From: Prevotellaceae bacterium
Lineage (GTDB): Bacteria; Bacteroidota; Bacteroidia; Bacteroidales; UBA932
Assembly: GCA_031254635.1 (NCBI GenBank)
Contig: JAIRUB010000218.1
Location: 1-12,093 of the forward strand
Length of the DNA stretch: 12,093 nucleotides
Direction: 5' to 3'
Part shown: one piece after another, positions 1 to 7,754 of the stretch
Layout of the letters: the number at the start of each line of letters is the position of its first letter
Position numbering within the stretch: the stretch's first letter is position 1
Made by a program: the position numbers and the translations under genes
The notes under the pieces: model-generated
Seen by the model: the letters and a program-made list of their open reading frames with translations, nothing else
The model's database searches: none
Told to the model about the DNA's origin: nothing

Positions 1-164
1 AATCCGCCATAAGTACACAAAAATTCAATTTGTGGCGAATTATAGATTTGTATTTTGCCATAATTTATATCTCTATAATACTTATGGCGAAGTATAATTT
101 TTTATTTTGCCATATCTAAAATTTTTCATATATTTGTGGTGGAATATAAATACATTTTTCGATA
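1..164 (+). repeat. Degenerate 52-bp tandem array ahead of the ATPase gene
   Basis: Units begin at 33, 85 and 137, exactly 52 bp apart. A partial earlier unit is cut by the window edge: GCCATA recurs at 6, 57 and 109. Units 1 and 2 agree at 26 of their first 30 positions (33-62 and 85-114); the third is more diverged and runs into the ATG at 164. Each conserved 30-mer starts TGGCGAA and ends TTTTGCCATA, so it is an imperfect inverted repeat; the other 22 bp are AT-rich and poorly conserved. The TTTTG of one unit and the TAnnTTTG-like end of the same unit form a Bacteroidetes-type promoter. This is seen directly. A role as a promoter or operator array is inference. Confidence 0.7.
105..136 (+). 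promoter_or_regulatory. Predicted promoter of the ATPase gene
   Basis: TTTTG at 105-109, then 19 bp, then TATATTTG at 129-136. This fits the Bacteroidetes -33/-7 pattern (TTTG, about 19-21 bp, TAnnTTTG). The -7 box ends 27 bp before the ATG at 164. Both boxes belong to the 52-bp repeat, and weaker versions occur in the earlier units (TACTTATG at 79-86 and TCAATTTG at 25-32). Confidence 0.55.
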
Positions 165-1294
165 TGAAAAATAATATTATCGGTAGAGGAAAAGAAAAAA
201 AAATATTGCAAGAAGTGTATAACTCTGATGTCTCGGAGTTTGTTGCAGTTTATGGACGGCGCAGAGTGGGTAAAACCTTTTTGATACGTGAAATTTTTGA
301 TGAAAAATTAATTTTTGATGTAGCAGGTTTGGCTAATGCCGGTACCAAAGAGCATCTGGTAAATTTTAATATCTCACTCAATAAAAATAATTGGGGAGAA
401 ACATTTAGCGTTGCGAAAAATTGGTTGGAAGCTTTTGAACAACTTATTACGCTCGTTAGTAAATCACCGCAAAAACGGAAAGTCATATTTTTTGACGAAA
501 TTCCATGTATGGACAGTATGCGTTCGGGATTTATTACTGCTTTGGAGCATTTTTGGAATGGCTGGGCTTGTGCGCAAAAAGATATTGTGCTGATAGTGTG
601 CGGCTCAGCAAGTTCGTGGATGATTAATAAATTAGTAAATAATCATGGCGGATTGTACAATCGTTTGACACGAACAATACACTTAAAACAATTTACATTG
701 TGCGAGTGTGAACAGTATTTTCAGTCGCGTAAAATAGATTTGAGCCGTTACCACATTGCCGAATGTTATATGGCAATGGGCGGCGTTCCCTATTATTTGA
801 GCAAAATGGAAAAAGGTTTGAGCATAGCACAAAACATTGATCAAATGTTTTTTGTCGAAAATGCCGAATTGAAAAATGAGTTTAAAAACCTGTATGCTGC
901 GCTGTTTCGTAATTCAACAGATTACCTGCAAGTGGTGGCGGCGCTGAGCAAAAAAATGAAAGGCCTAAGCCGTAACGAAATTGCAGGGATAACAAAAATT
1001 CCAAGTGGTGGCGGCCTAACCGAAATTTTGCAAAACCTTGAGTACTGTGGTTTTATTCGCTCCTATCCTTCATTTGATAAAAAAAAGCGAAATGTACTTT
1101 ATCAACTTGTTGATCTATTTACATTATTTTATTACAAATTTATTGAAAAAAATGAGTACAACGATAAGCAATTTTGGTCAAATTCTTTGGATACTCCGCT
1201 ACGCAATTCGTGGGCGGGTTACGCTTTTGAGATATTGACACTATTACATATAAAAGAAATAAAACAAGCGTTGAGTATAGCGGGAATACAGTAG
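164..1294 (+). pseudogene. STAND-type ATPase (archaeal ATPase/DUF234 family), 5' part of a broken gene
   Basis: An ATP-binding protein of the archaeal-type ATPase family (Pfam ATPase_2, MNS-type STAND NTPases). The start at 164 (MKNNIIGRG) is preferred over the upstream ATG at 107 because the -7 box at 129-136 lies between them. Walker A is GRRRVGKT at residues 31-38. Walker B is VIFFDE at about 107-112, and the CGSASSW segment after it is a typical sensor region. Residues from about 230 look like the winged-helix part. The frame then enters the DUF234 domain (GYAFE) and stops at TAG 1292-1294 just after GIQ. The next codon is ATG and the same frame continues to 1612 with the rest of the domain, so one substitution explains the break. 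The role of this family is unsettled; it is often strain-variable. A sequencing error at 1292 is the alternative. Confidence 0.75.
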
Positions 1295-1612
1295 ATGGTC
1301 TCGTCGTGGCGTAGTGAAAAAACAACTTCCGGAGCGCAAATTGATTTAATTATTAATCGCAAAGATGGAATAATTAATTTATTGGAAATTAAATTTTCAA
1401 ATTCGGGATATGTTATTACCAAGTTATATGATGAAAATCTAAAAAATAAAATAGCCGCCTTCAAAGCCGAAACCAAAACCAGGAAAGCAGTACATTTATT
1501 AATGTTAACTACTTATGGATTAATAAAAAATAAATATTCGGAAACCATACAAAAAGAATTGACACTTAATAATTTATTTGATAATTATGAATATAAATAT
1601 ACTGAAAAATAG
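1295..1612 (+). pseudogene. 3' part of the broken ATPase: PD-(D/E)XK nuclease-like tail (DUF234)
   Basis: This stretch continues the ATPase frame directly after the TAG at 1292-1294, starting with ATG at 1295. It encodes 105 residues with the nuclease-like signature: Asp in GAQIDL (codon at 1343) and Glu and Lys in LEIKFS (codons at 1385 and 1391), matching D...ExK of restriction-endonuclease-fold domains. The first helix of that fold (GYAFE) lies before the stop, so a product made from 1295 alone would lack part of the fold. TAG directly followed by ATG could allow re-initiation, but I favour a pseudogene. The last 26 bp overlap the start of the GH3 gene in another frame. The stretch is visibly AT-richer than the genes that follow. 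Confidence 0.7.
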
Positions 1613-4580
1613 CTCCTCATATATCTGTGTTATACTCGCCTGCTTACTATTCTCAGGAGAAATAGCTGCAAATTCCGGAACTAAAGCCAAGTCCGGTTTT
1701 TCTGAAAAGGCCTGGGTTGATTCGTTGATGCAAAAACTGACCCTACGTCAGCGTATTGCACAATTGTTTATGGTAGCGGTAACGCCCGATGCCGAGAATG
1801 CTCACTACAAGCGCGTAGTACAAACCATAACCAAGGAGCAGGTAGGCGGAGTAATTGCTATGCGTGGCAACGTAGCCACTTGGGTGCGTATGATTAACCA
1901 ATTGCAAGCTTTGTCGGCTATTCCTTTGTTCACTGCTGTCGACGGCGAATATGGGGTTGGTATGAGACTCGAAGGCGCCGATCCTTTCCCTCGGCAGATG
2001 CAATTAGGTGCACTTACCGGTGATGAATATATTTATGAAATGGGAAAGGCTGTTGCAGCGCAATGCCGGCGATTGGGCATCTACATGAATTTTGCACCGG
2101 TGGCAGACATCAACAACAATCCCGACAATCCGGTGATTAACATCCGTTCATTCGGCGAAGATAAGTATAAGGTTGCACAGAAAAGCATTACCTATATGCG
2201 TGGTATGCAAGCAGGCGGCATACTGACTTGCGCCAAGCATTTTCCTGGACACGGCGACACCGACAAAGATTCGCACGATGAGTTGCCCTCTATTCATCAT
2301 GAACGGGCACGTATTGACGCATTGGAGCTGTATCCTTTCAAAACCTTGATAAATGCAGGTATTGATGCTGTGATGGTAGCTCATCTGCGCGTGGCGGCCA
2401 TTGATGCTGCCGAACGTCCAGCCAGCTTGTCAGCTCTGGTAATACAGCAATTACTACGTACAGAGTTAGGCTATAATGGACTGGTCTTTACCGATGCTTT
2501 GAATATGCGCGGAGTGCTTACAGGCGTGTATCAAGACAGTGTTTGCCTTTTGGCCTTGCAGGCAGGAAATGATATTTTACTCATGCCCGATGATGTTACC
2601 GGCTCTATTAACTTAATTGAAAAAGCGGTGAAAAAAGGCGAAATATCCGAAACAGTAATTAATGCCAAATGCCGGAAAATGTTGGAAACAAAAGCTAAAA
2701 TATTACCTGTCCCGGCTGTTCCGGTAAGTGCCAATAATTTGTTGAGCGACTTGAATCCCAATACCGATGAGGTGTTGCGCCTGCGTATTGCTGATGCTTC
2801 AATTACCTTGCTTTCCAATAAAAATAACTTTTTACCTTTGCAAGGTCTTGATAAATTTTCCATTGCTTATCTTGAGATTGGTAAAGGCTTGGGAACAGCC
2901 TTTAAGCAGTATCTTGATTATTATGCACCTGTAGCAGGTTTTGCAGTGGATGCGCTCCCTTCTGCACAGACGCTTGACAGTTTGTATCTACAACTGAAAC
3001 CTTATAATCTGATAATTGCCGGCTTTCATGGCCACCATGTAAGTTCGCAATCCCGTTTTGGAATAGATAGCGCCCTTGTTGTTTTTTTGGAGCGGTTGGC
3101 TGTAGAGAAAAATGTGGTGGTTGATTTATTCCGCTTGCCTTATGCCTTGACAAAGTTTGAATACGCCAATCGTTTTGCAGCTATTATTGTTTCCTACCAA
3201 AATATTCCTGCAAACCAACAACGCTCGGCTCAATTGATTTTTGGCGCTATAAGGCCTAAGGGGAAATTACCGGTATCGGTATATTCCTACCCCTCTTTTA
3301 TTGGGAGATGTGAAGAGGGGTGGGGGTTCCCCGTTGGAACAGGCCTTTCATGGCCTGCACCAATACGTTTGAAATATGTGATCCCTGAGGAGATAGGCAT
3401 CAACCGACAGCAATTAATTGCTGTTGATTTGCTGATGCAGGAAGCCATAGATAAACAGGCTACCCCCGGTGGACAAATTATTGCAGCTTACAAAGGACAG
3501 GTCTTTTACCATAAAACATTTGGCCGTCATACTTACGATAATAATTCGCAGGCCGTGCGCTGGAATGACAGCTATGATTTGGCTTCTTTGACTAAGGTAA
3601 CGGCTACCCTACCGGTAGTAATGCATTTGGTAAATGAGCAGAAAGTGAATATTGATAAACGTTTAGGCGATTACCTGCAGGCAGTAAGTAAATATAAAGA
3701 CAAGCAACAATTGAAACTGATGGATATTTTGACCCATCAATCGGGTCTGCCTGCCTTTCAACCTTTCCACCACACCTTTGTGATTGATGGTAAATTTTTA
3801 AATCCTAACGAGTTTAGAGTTGTTCCTACTGCTAATTTCAATATTCCGGTAGCGACAGGTATTTATACGTCAAAAAAAATTCCTGACTATATTTATAAAG
3901 AAATCAACAGCGCTACTTTAATGAACAAGGTTTACCGCTATAGTGACTGGGGGTTCATTTATCTGCAACAAATGGCAGAAGCCATAATACGCCAGCGCCT
4001 CGACCATGTAGCTGAGCGCCTGTTTTATGCGCCGCTCGGTATGAATTATACCGCTTACCGGCCATTAGAACGTTTCGCTGCCGCCTGCATTGTACCAACC
4101 GAACGGGACACTTATTTCCGTATGCAGTTGTTACAAGGCTACGTACACGACCCAACAGCAGCCTTGCTTGGCGGAGTGGCTGGCCATGCCGGGCTTTTCG
4201 GCAATGCCAACGATATGGCAAAAATATTGCAAATGTATCTGAACAAAGGAAGCTACGGCGGAACCACTCATTTTCATAGCGCCATAGTTGAACGCTTTAC
4301 TGCTTGTCCGTACTGCAACAATGGTAACAGAAGAGGATTGGGTTTTGATAAACCAGAAATGAACCCTACTAAAAACAGCCCTGTAGGCCGCGAGGCCTCA
4401 GCCGACAGCTATGGTCATTCGGGCTATACCGGAACTTTCTGTTGGGTAGATCCTCAACGAGAATTAATATACGTTTTCTTGTCAAACCGCGTTTATCCCA
4501 GTGACGATAAAAAGTTGAACAGTTTGGACACCCGTTCCCGTATTCTTACGATTTTTAGTAAAATAATTGATGGGTTATAA
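1587..4580 (+). CDS. Secreted GH3 beta-N-acetylglucosaminidase fused to a serine beta-lactamase-fold domain
   Basis: A 997-residue exported enzyme with two catalytic modules. ATG at 1587 gives a signal peptide (residues 1 to about 31, hydrophobic YICVILACLLF); a TTG at 1578 would add three residues. Residues of about 45-370 are a NagZ-like GH3 barrel. KHFPGHGDTDKDSH at 217-230 holds the Lys-His and Asp-Ser-His elements of the subfamily, and Asp303 in FTDAL is the expected nucleophile. A GH3 C-terminal domain follows to about 590. From about 610 comes a class C beta-lactamase-fold domain with Ser667-LTK670, Tyr785-S-D and His944-SG. All key residues are present, so both modules should be active. 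Such fusions are common in Bacteroidetes, and a cell-wall glycan or muropeptide substrate is inferred. An in-frame palindrome inserts residues of about 567-580. No clear promoter of its own was found. Confidence 0.93.
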   Translation: MNINILKNSSSYICVILACLLFSGEIAANSGTKAKSGFSEKAWVDSLMQKLTLRQRIAQLFMVAVTPDAENAHYKRVVQTITKEQVGGVIAMRGNVATWVRMINQLQALSAIPLFTAVDGEYGVGMRLEGADPFPRQMQLGALTGDEYIYEMGKAVAAQCRRLGIYMNFAPVADINNNPDNPVINIRSFGEDKYKVAQKSITYMRGMQAGGILTCAKHFPGHGDTDKDSHDELPSIHHERARIDALELYPFKTLINAGIDAVMVAHLRVAAIDAAERPASLSALVIQQLLRTELGYNGLVFTDALNMRGVLTGVYQDSVCLLALQAGNDILLMPDDVTGSINLIEKAVKKGEISETVINAKCRKMLETKAKILPVPAVPVSANNLLSDLNPNTDEVLRLRIADASITLLSNKNNFLPLQGLDKFSIAYLEIGKGLGTAFKQYLDYYAPVAGFAVDALPSAQTLDSLYLQLKPYNLIIAGFHGHHVSSQSRFGIDSALVVFLERLAVEKNVVVDLFRLPYALTKFEYANRFAAIIVSYQNIPANQQRSAQLIFGAIRPKGKLPVSVYSYPSFIGRCEEGWGFPVGTGLSWPAPIRLKYVIPEEIGINRQQLIAVDLLMQEAIDKQATPGGQIIAAYKGQVFYHKTFGRHTYDNNSQAVRWNDSYDLASLTKVTATLPVVMHLVNEQKVNIDKRLGDYLQAVSKYKDKQQLKLMDILTHQSGLPAFQPFHHTFVIDGKFLNPNEFRVVPTANFNIPVATGIYTSKKIPDYIYKEINSATLMNKVYRYSDWGFIYLQQMAEAIIRQRLDHVAERLFYAPLGMNYTAYRPLERFAAACIVPTERDTYFRMQLLQGYVHDPTAALLGGVAGHAGLFGNANDMAKILQMYLNKGSYGGTTHFHSAIVERFTACPYCNNGNRRGLGFDKPEMNPTKNSPVGREASADSYGHSGYTGTFCWVDPQRELIYVFLSNRVYPSDDKKLNSLDTRSRILTIFSKIIDGL
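3286..3324 (+). repeat. REP-like palindrome inside the GH3 gene
   Basis: Left arm CCTACCCCTCTT (3286-3297) and right arm AAGAGGGGTGGG (3313-3324) pair over 12 bp with one T-G wobble around a 15-nt loop. It encodes about residues 567-580 (SYPSFIGRCEEGWG), between GKLPVSV and FPVGTGL. GH3 proteins of this type usually have only a short turn there, so this looks like an in-frame insertion of an intergenic palindrome. The pairing is seen directly. Insertion is inference from remembered homologues. Confidence 0.6.
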
Positions 4581-4650
4581 TCACTATCGTTTCGATATAA
4601 TTAAAATAATTTCAATTGATTACAATTTTATCCTTTGATATATTGTAGTT

Positions 4651-4670
4651 GAGAAACTATTTTGAATTTT
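4651..4670 (+). repeat. IS terminal inverted repeat, transposase 3' side
   Basis: GAGAAACTATTTTGAATTTT. It is the reverse complement of 5324-5343 apart from two mismatches. It lies directly after the transposase stop (TGA on the minus strand at 4671-4673). Confidence 0.8.
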
Positions 4671-5233
4671 TCATTTGATACGATTAAGCCTCAATTTTAT
4701 CATGGCTAATTGAATCATTGTTTCGGATGTATTAGTAGTAAACTCATAATCTTTTGCTAATCTTCTGTAGCTTTCAAACAATGCAAATGTTCTCTCCACA
4801 ATCCATCTTTTGGGTAAAATCCGGAAGCCCTTACAGGAATCGGAGCGTAAGACTACTTCCAATTATAATATGCTGCTTTAGCCCTTTTACTTTCTTGCCT
4901 CCGTCAAGCCCTCTGTCACGACCGCCAAGACGGGTGGTTTTCACACTTCGTGAATCAATGATTCCAATGCTCGGGATACTTGGCTTTCCCGCTTTCTGGC
5001 GGATATAATGGCGTAAAACTTCATTCAATCCTTCGTTAAAAATAAACGGTATTCCATGGTGCGAAGCTATCGGATAGCATACACCATTGGCATTCAGTCT
5101 TTAACAAATAAAATATAGCATTAAAAATCTCTCGTAAAGAGTGTTTTCGCTTTCGTTTTTTGCTATCTACAATTTTTTCTATAACTTACCATTGTTTTTC
5201 AGTTTAGTTGGTTGGATAATTAGTTTTGTTCAT
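4671..5233 (-). pseudogene. IS5-family transposase, degenerate
   Basis: Reading the minus strand from ATG at 5233, the protein can be followed in pieces. MNKTNYPTN is followed by a stop where TTA probably became TAA. TEKQW is followed by TAA where CAA is expected. VIEKIVDSKKRKRKHSLREI and a CQW segment then run to about APWNTVYF. After a frame change the line continues NEVLRHYIRQKAGK, the first catalytic Asp region (GIIDSRSVKTT, about 4960), then DGGKKVKGLKQHIII. At about 4860 a deletion with frame change joins it to LEVVLRSDSCKGF and the Glu region WIVERTFALF, ending KLRLNRIK. The second catalytic Asp (usually ADKGY) and roughly 60-70 residues around it are gone. With two nonsense codons, at least two deletions and two frame changes, it cannot be active. 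Confidence 0.85.
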
Positions 5234-5323
5234 TTTCTTTGCATTTAATTTATTTATAATCATAAAGATACAAAATATTATTCAATTAAATTTCTGATAA
5301 ACAAATATTTATATATTATTTTT

Positions 5324-5343
5324 AAAATTCAAAACAGTTTCTT
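5324..5343 (-). repeat. IS terminal inverted repeat, transposase 5' side
   Basis: Reverse complement AAGAAACTGTTTTGAATTTT, matching 4651-4670 at 18 of 20 positions. The 90 bp between this end and the transposase ATG at 5233 is an AT-rich leader. The minus-strand string TATCTTTA in it could be a weak -7 box. Confidence 0.8.
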
Positions 5344-5355
5344 AGTCTTTTAGCC

Positions 5356-5381
5356 CATTAATCATTAATCATTAATCATTA
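5356..5381 (+). repeat. CATTAAT heptamer array upstream of guaB
   Basis: Three perfect CATTAAT units (5356-5362, 5363-5369, 5370-5376) and a partial fourth (CATTA, 5377-5381). The array ends 7 bp before the predicted -7 box and covers the place where the -33 box would be expected. A change in copy number would therefore move upstream sequence relative to the -7 box. Confidence 0.85.
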
Positions 5382-5388
5382 TTTTTCG

Positions 5389-5396
5389 TATCTTTG
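5389..5396 (+). promoter_or_regulatory. Predicted -7 box of the guaB operon
   Basis: TATCTTTG fits TAnnTTTG exactly and ends 24 bp before the guaB ATG. No TTTG-type -33 box is seen at the usual distance, because that stretch is the heptamer array. No Shine-Dalgarno sequence precedes the start, which is usual for Bacteroidetes. Confidence 0.55.
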
Positions 5397-5420
5397 TAAA
5401 TTAAAATAATACGTAATACG

Positions 5421-6893
5421 ATGATGTCATTTCTTAACGATAGAGTTTCAAAGGAGGGGCTTACTTTTGACGATGTACTTCTTGTGCCGGCACAGTCATT
5501 AGTCTTACCCCGTGATGTGAATGTGGCCGGTTGGTTTTCACGGCATATTAAACTTAATGCGCCTATTGTATCGGCGGCTATGGACACCGTTACCGAAGCG
5601 GCTATGGCTATTGCTATTGCCCGCGAAGGCGGAATAGGAGTAATCCATAAGAATATGCCGGTAGAAGAACAGGTGGAGCAGGTACGCAAAGTAAAACGCG
5701 CCGAGAATGGTATGATTGTTGATCCGGTGACTATCCATAAGGATGCCACTGTTGGCGATGCCTTACGTTTAATGTCTGAAAATAAAATCGGAGGTATTCC
5801 GGTGGTGGATAACGAGAGGCGGCTGATAGGTATAGTAACTAATCGCGACCTGCGCTTTCAGGAAGTAATGTCAACACCAATAGCCTCGATAATGACTTCC
5901 GAAAATTTAATCACTACTCATCCGGGTACCGATTTGCAACAGGCAACCGCCTTATTGAAAAAATATAAGGTTGAAAAATTACCGGTGGTTGACGCTCAAG
6001 GGAAATTAGTAGGCTTATTAACCTTCAAAGATATTACCAAGATTAAGGATAACCCACAAGCCAGCAAGGATGAGAAAGGCCGTTTGTGCGTAGCTGCAGC
6101 TGTAGGAGTGAATGCCCGCACAATGGGACAGATTGAAGACTTGGCAAGAGTGGGTGTAGATGCAGTGGTAATAGATACCGCTAATGGCAAATCTATGTTT
6201 GTGGTGAATATGTTGAAAGAAGTAAAAAAAGCATTCCCTCCATTGGAAGTGGTGATAGGCAACATTGCTACAGCCGAAGCCGCAAAAATGTTGGTTGACT
6301 GTGGCGCCGATGCTGTAAAAGTGGGTATAGGCCCCGGTTCTATTTGTACTACCCGTGTGGTAGCCGGCGTGGGTGTGCCTCAGCTTTCGGCTATTTATGA
6401 AGTGGCAAAAGCTATTGAAGGATCCGGTGTGCCGGTGATTGCCGATGGCGGTATCCGCTATTCTGGCGATGTGGTTAAAGCCATAGCAGCAGGAGCCGAC
6501 GCAGTGATGGCAGGCTCGCTCTTCGCGGGAGTTGAAGAATCGCCCGGCGAAACAATTATACTGAATGGACGTAAGTTTAAATCGTATCGCGGTATGGGCT
6601 CGCTCGAAGCAATGCAGGACGGTTCTAAAGACCGTTATTTCCAGGATGTGGAAGACGATGTGAAAAAATTAGTGCCTGAAGGTATTGTTGCTCAAGTACC
6701 CTACAAAGGCTCATTGGCAGAAGTGTTTTATCAATTAATTGGCGGATTGCGTGCAGGGATGGGATATTGCGGAGCTGAAAATCTTACAGCGTTGAAAAAA
6801 GCTGCCTTCATTCGTATAACTGCTGCCGGCGTTATTGAAGGCCATCCACATGATGTAACCATTACGCGTGAAGCGCCCAACTATAGCCGTTAA
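5421..6893 (+). CDS. guaB: Inosine-5'-monophosphate dehydrogenase
   Basis: Catalyses NAD-dependent oxidation of IMP to XMP, the committed step of guanine nucleotide synthesis, in the cytosol. The 490-residue length is typical of bacterial enzymes. The N-terminal GLTFDDVLL and SAAMDTVTE are classic IMPDH segments. Two CBS domains lie at about 98-206. The catalytic loop GIGPGSICTTR has Cys309, GGIRYSGDVVKA is in the phosphate-binding part, and the flap has the Arg405-Tyr406 pair (KDRYFQ) followed by PEGIVAQVPYKG. All catalytic residues are present. The start is ATGATG, so 5421 and 5424 are both possible. The TAA stop overlaps the ATG of the next gene (TAATG, 6891-6895), so translation is probably coupled and guaB heads an envelope-biogenesis operon. 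Confidence 0.98.
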   Translation: MMSFLNDRVSKEGLTFDDVLLVPAQSLVLPRDVNVAGWFSRHIKLNAPIVSAAMDTVTEAAMAIAIAREGGIGVIHKNMPVEEQVEQVRKVKRAENGMIVDPVTIHKDATVGDALRLMSENKIGGIPVVDNERRLIGIVTNRDLRFQEVMSTPIASIMTSENLITTHPGTDLQQATALLKKYKVEKLPVVDAQGKLVGLLTFKDITKIKDNPQASKDEKGRLCVAAAVGVNARTMGQIEDLARVGVDAVVIDTANGKSMFVVNMLKEVKKAFPPLEVVIGNIATAEAAKMLVDCGADAVKVGIGPGSICTTRVVAGVGVPQLSAIYEVAKAIEGSGVPVIADGGIRYSGDVVKAIAAGADAVMAGSLFAGVEESPGETIILNGRKFKSYRGMGSLEAMQDGSKDRYFQDVEDDVKKLVPEGIVAQVPYKGSLAEVFYQLIGGLRAGMGYCGAENLTALKKAAFIRITAAGVIEGHPHDVTITREAPNYSR

Positions 6894-7750
6894 TGAGATA
6901 CCTGCCTTTCATACTCCTTTTGTCATTATGCGTTTCGTGTAATTATTTTCGATCGAAACAACAAGAAAAAGAAGTGATATTGGCAGAAGTTGAAGGTGAA
7001 ATTTTATACTTATCGGAAGTGGAAAATATTTTCTTTGTAAGTATGACACCAGAAGACAGTCTCGAACTGTTGAAGAATTATGTCTATAACTGGACTTGCC
7101 GATGTATAATGGCGGCTAAAGCCGAGCAAGTATTAAACAAGCAACAATTAGATGTTACGAAGGAACTTAATGATTACCGTATGTCGCTTTTAGCTTACCG
7201 TTATGAAATGTTCTGCCTACAACAGAAACTTGACACACTGGTAAGCCATGATGAATTATTAGCTTGTTATGAGCAAAATTCTTCGATGCTTTCGGTAACG
7301 CTTTCGCCAAGCGTGCGAGTAGTATATATAAAAGTAAGACAAACCGCCGAAGGATTAAATACGCTTCGGGTAGCTTTATTAGAAAACAGAGACCGTCAAT
7401 ATTTAGATAGCCTTTGCATAGCCATGAGTGTGCAACCCAATTATATGAGTAATCAGTGGCTTAGTATAGATGAAATTCCCAATTTGCTTTCTTTCTCTAA
7501 AGACCAATGCAATTTTGCCATAAGAAATAACCTGTCTATGGTAGAAGAGAGAAGAGGCGGTTATACCTATCTTCTCGGCTTACGCGAAGTGAAAAGACGT
7601 TCCGACTATCCTTCCATAACACAACTAAAAGAGTTGTATTATAGCACAATTATCAATCAGCGAAGAATAGAATTGCTAAAAAAAATAGAAAAAGATGTGT
7701 ATAATGATGCTTTAGATAATCAACGTTTAAAAATTTATGTCAATGAATGA
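6893..7750 (+). CDS. SurA/PpiC-like periplasmic lipoprotein without a clear isomerase domain
   Basis: A 285-residue protein. The signal peptide MRYLPFILLLSLCVSC ends in a Cys at residue 16, suggesting a lipoprotein, although the -3 position (Cys13) is unusual for a lipobox. Residues of about 27-45 (VILAEVEGEILYLSEVENIF) resemble the opening of SurA-type chaperones, and the helical region that follows fits a SurA N domain. Residues of about 130-235 occupy the place of a parvulin domain, but I do not see the conserved GGDLG-type loop, so isomerase activity is doubtful. The C-terminal helix could pack back on the N domain as in SurA. It overlaps guaB by 1 bp and is followed closely by the two-parvulin gene, so a chaperone helper for outer-membrane proteins is the best inference. 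Confidence 0.75.
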   Translation: MRYLPFILLLSLCVSCNYFRSKQQEKEVILAEVEGEILYLSEVENIFFVSMTPEDSLELLKNYVYNWTCRCIMAAKAEQVLNKQQLDVTKELNDYRMSLLAYRYEMFCLQQKLDTLVSHDELLACYEQNSSMLSVTLSPSVRVVYIKVRQTAEGLNTLRVALLENRDRQYLDSLCIAMSVQPNYMSNQWLSIDEIPNLLSFSKDQCNFAIRNNLSMVEERRGGYTYLLGLREVKRRSDYPSITQLKELYYSTIINQRRIELLKKIEKDVYNDALDNQRLKIYVNE

Positions 7751-7754
7751 ATAT

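Larger units (their letters stand above)
4651..5343 (-). mobile_element. Decayed IS5-family insertion sequence
   Basis: An IS remnant of about 690 bp with both ends recognisable and a broken transposase on the minus strand. Terminal repeats at 4651-4670 and 5324-5343 match at 18 of 20 positions. The transposase has the IS5-family landmarks GIIDSRSVKTT and WIVERTFALF. Intact relatives are longer because the catalytic core is deleted here. TAGT occurs at both 4646-4649 and 5343-5346 and might be a target duplication, but that would place the ends 2 bp out of register, so the duplication is uncertain. The spacer from the GH3 stop to the element (4581-4650) is AT-rich with nothing recognisable. 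The element ends 77 bp before guaB. Confidence 0.85.

Noticed and set aside
107..163. Upstream start of the ATPase at 107
   Set aside because: It would place the start codon before the -7 box and adds 19 residues that read through the repeat array; the family-like start is at 164.
1..164. Possible CRISPR array (30-bp repeats with 22-bp spacers)
   Set aside because: Only two well-matched units, repeats diverge quickly, the spacers are AT-rich and short, no cas genes nearby, and promoter boxes explain part of the conservation.
1743..4221. Minus-strand open frames opposite the GH3 gene
   Set aside because: Shadows of a strongly coding plus-strand gene, with no family features.
4831..5028. Separate small minus-strand genes within the IS
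   Set aside because: These open frames are fragments of one transposase and line up with IS5-family sequence in order.
5344..5420. Riboswitch or attenuator before guaB
   Set aside because: Only 24 bp separate the -7 box from the ATG, too little for a structured leader, and no stem was found.
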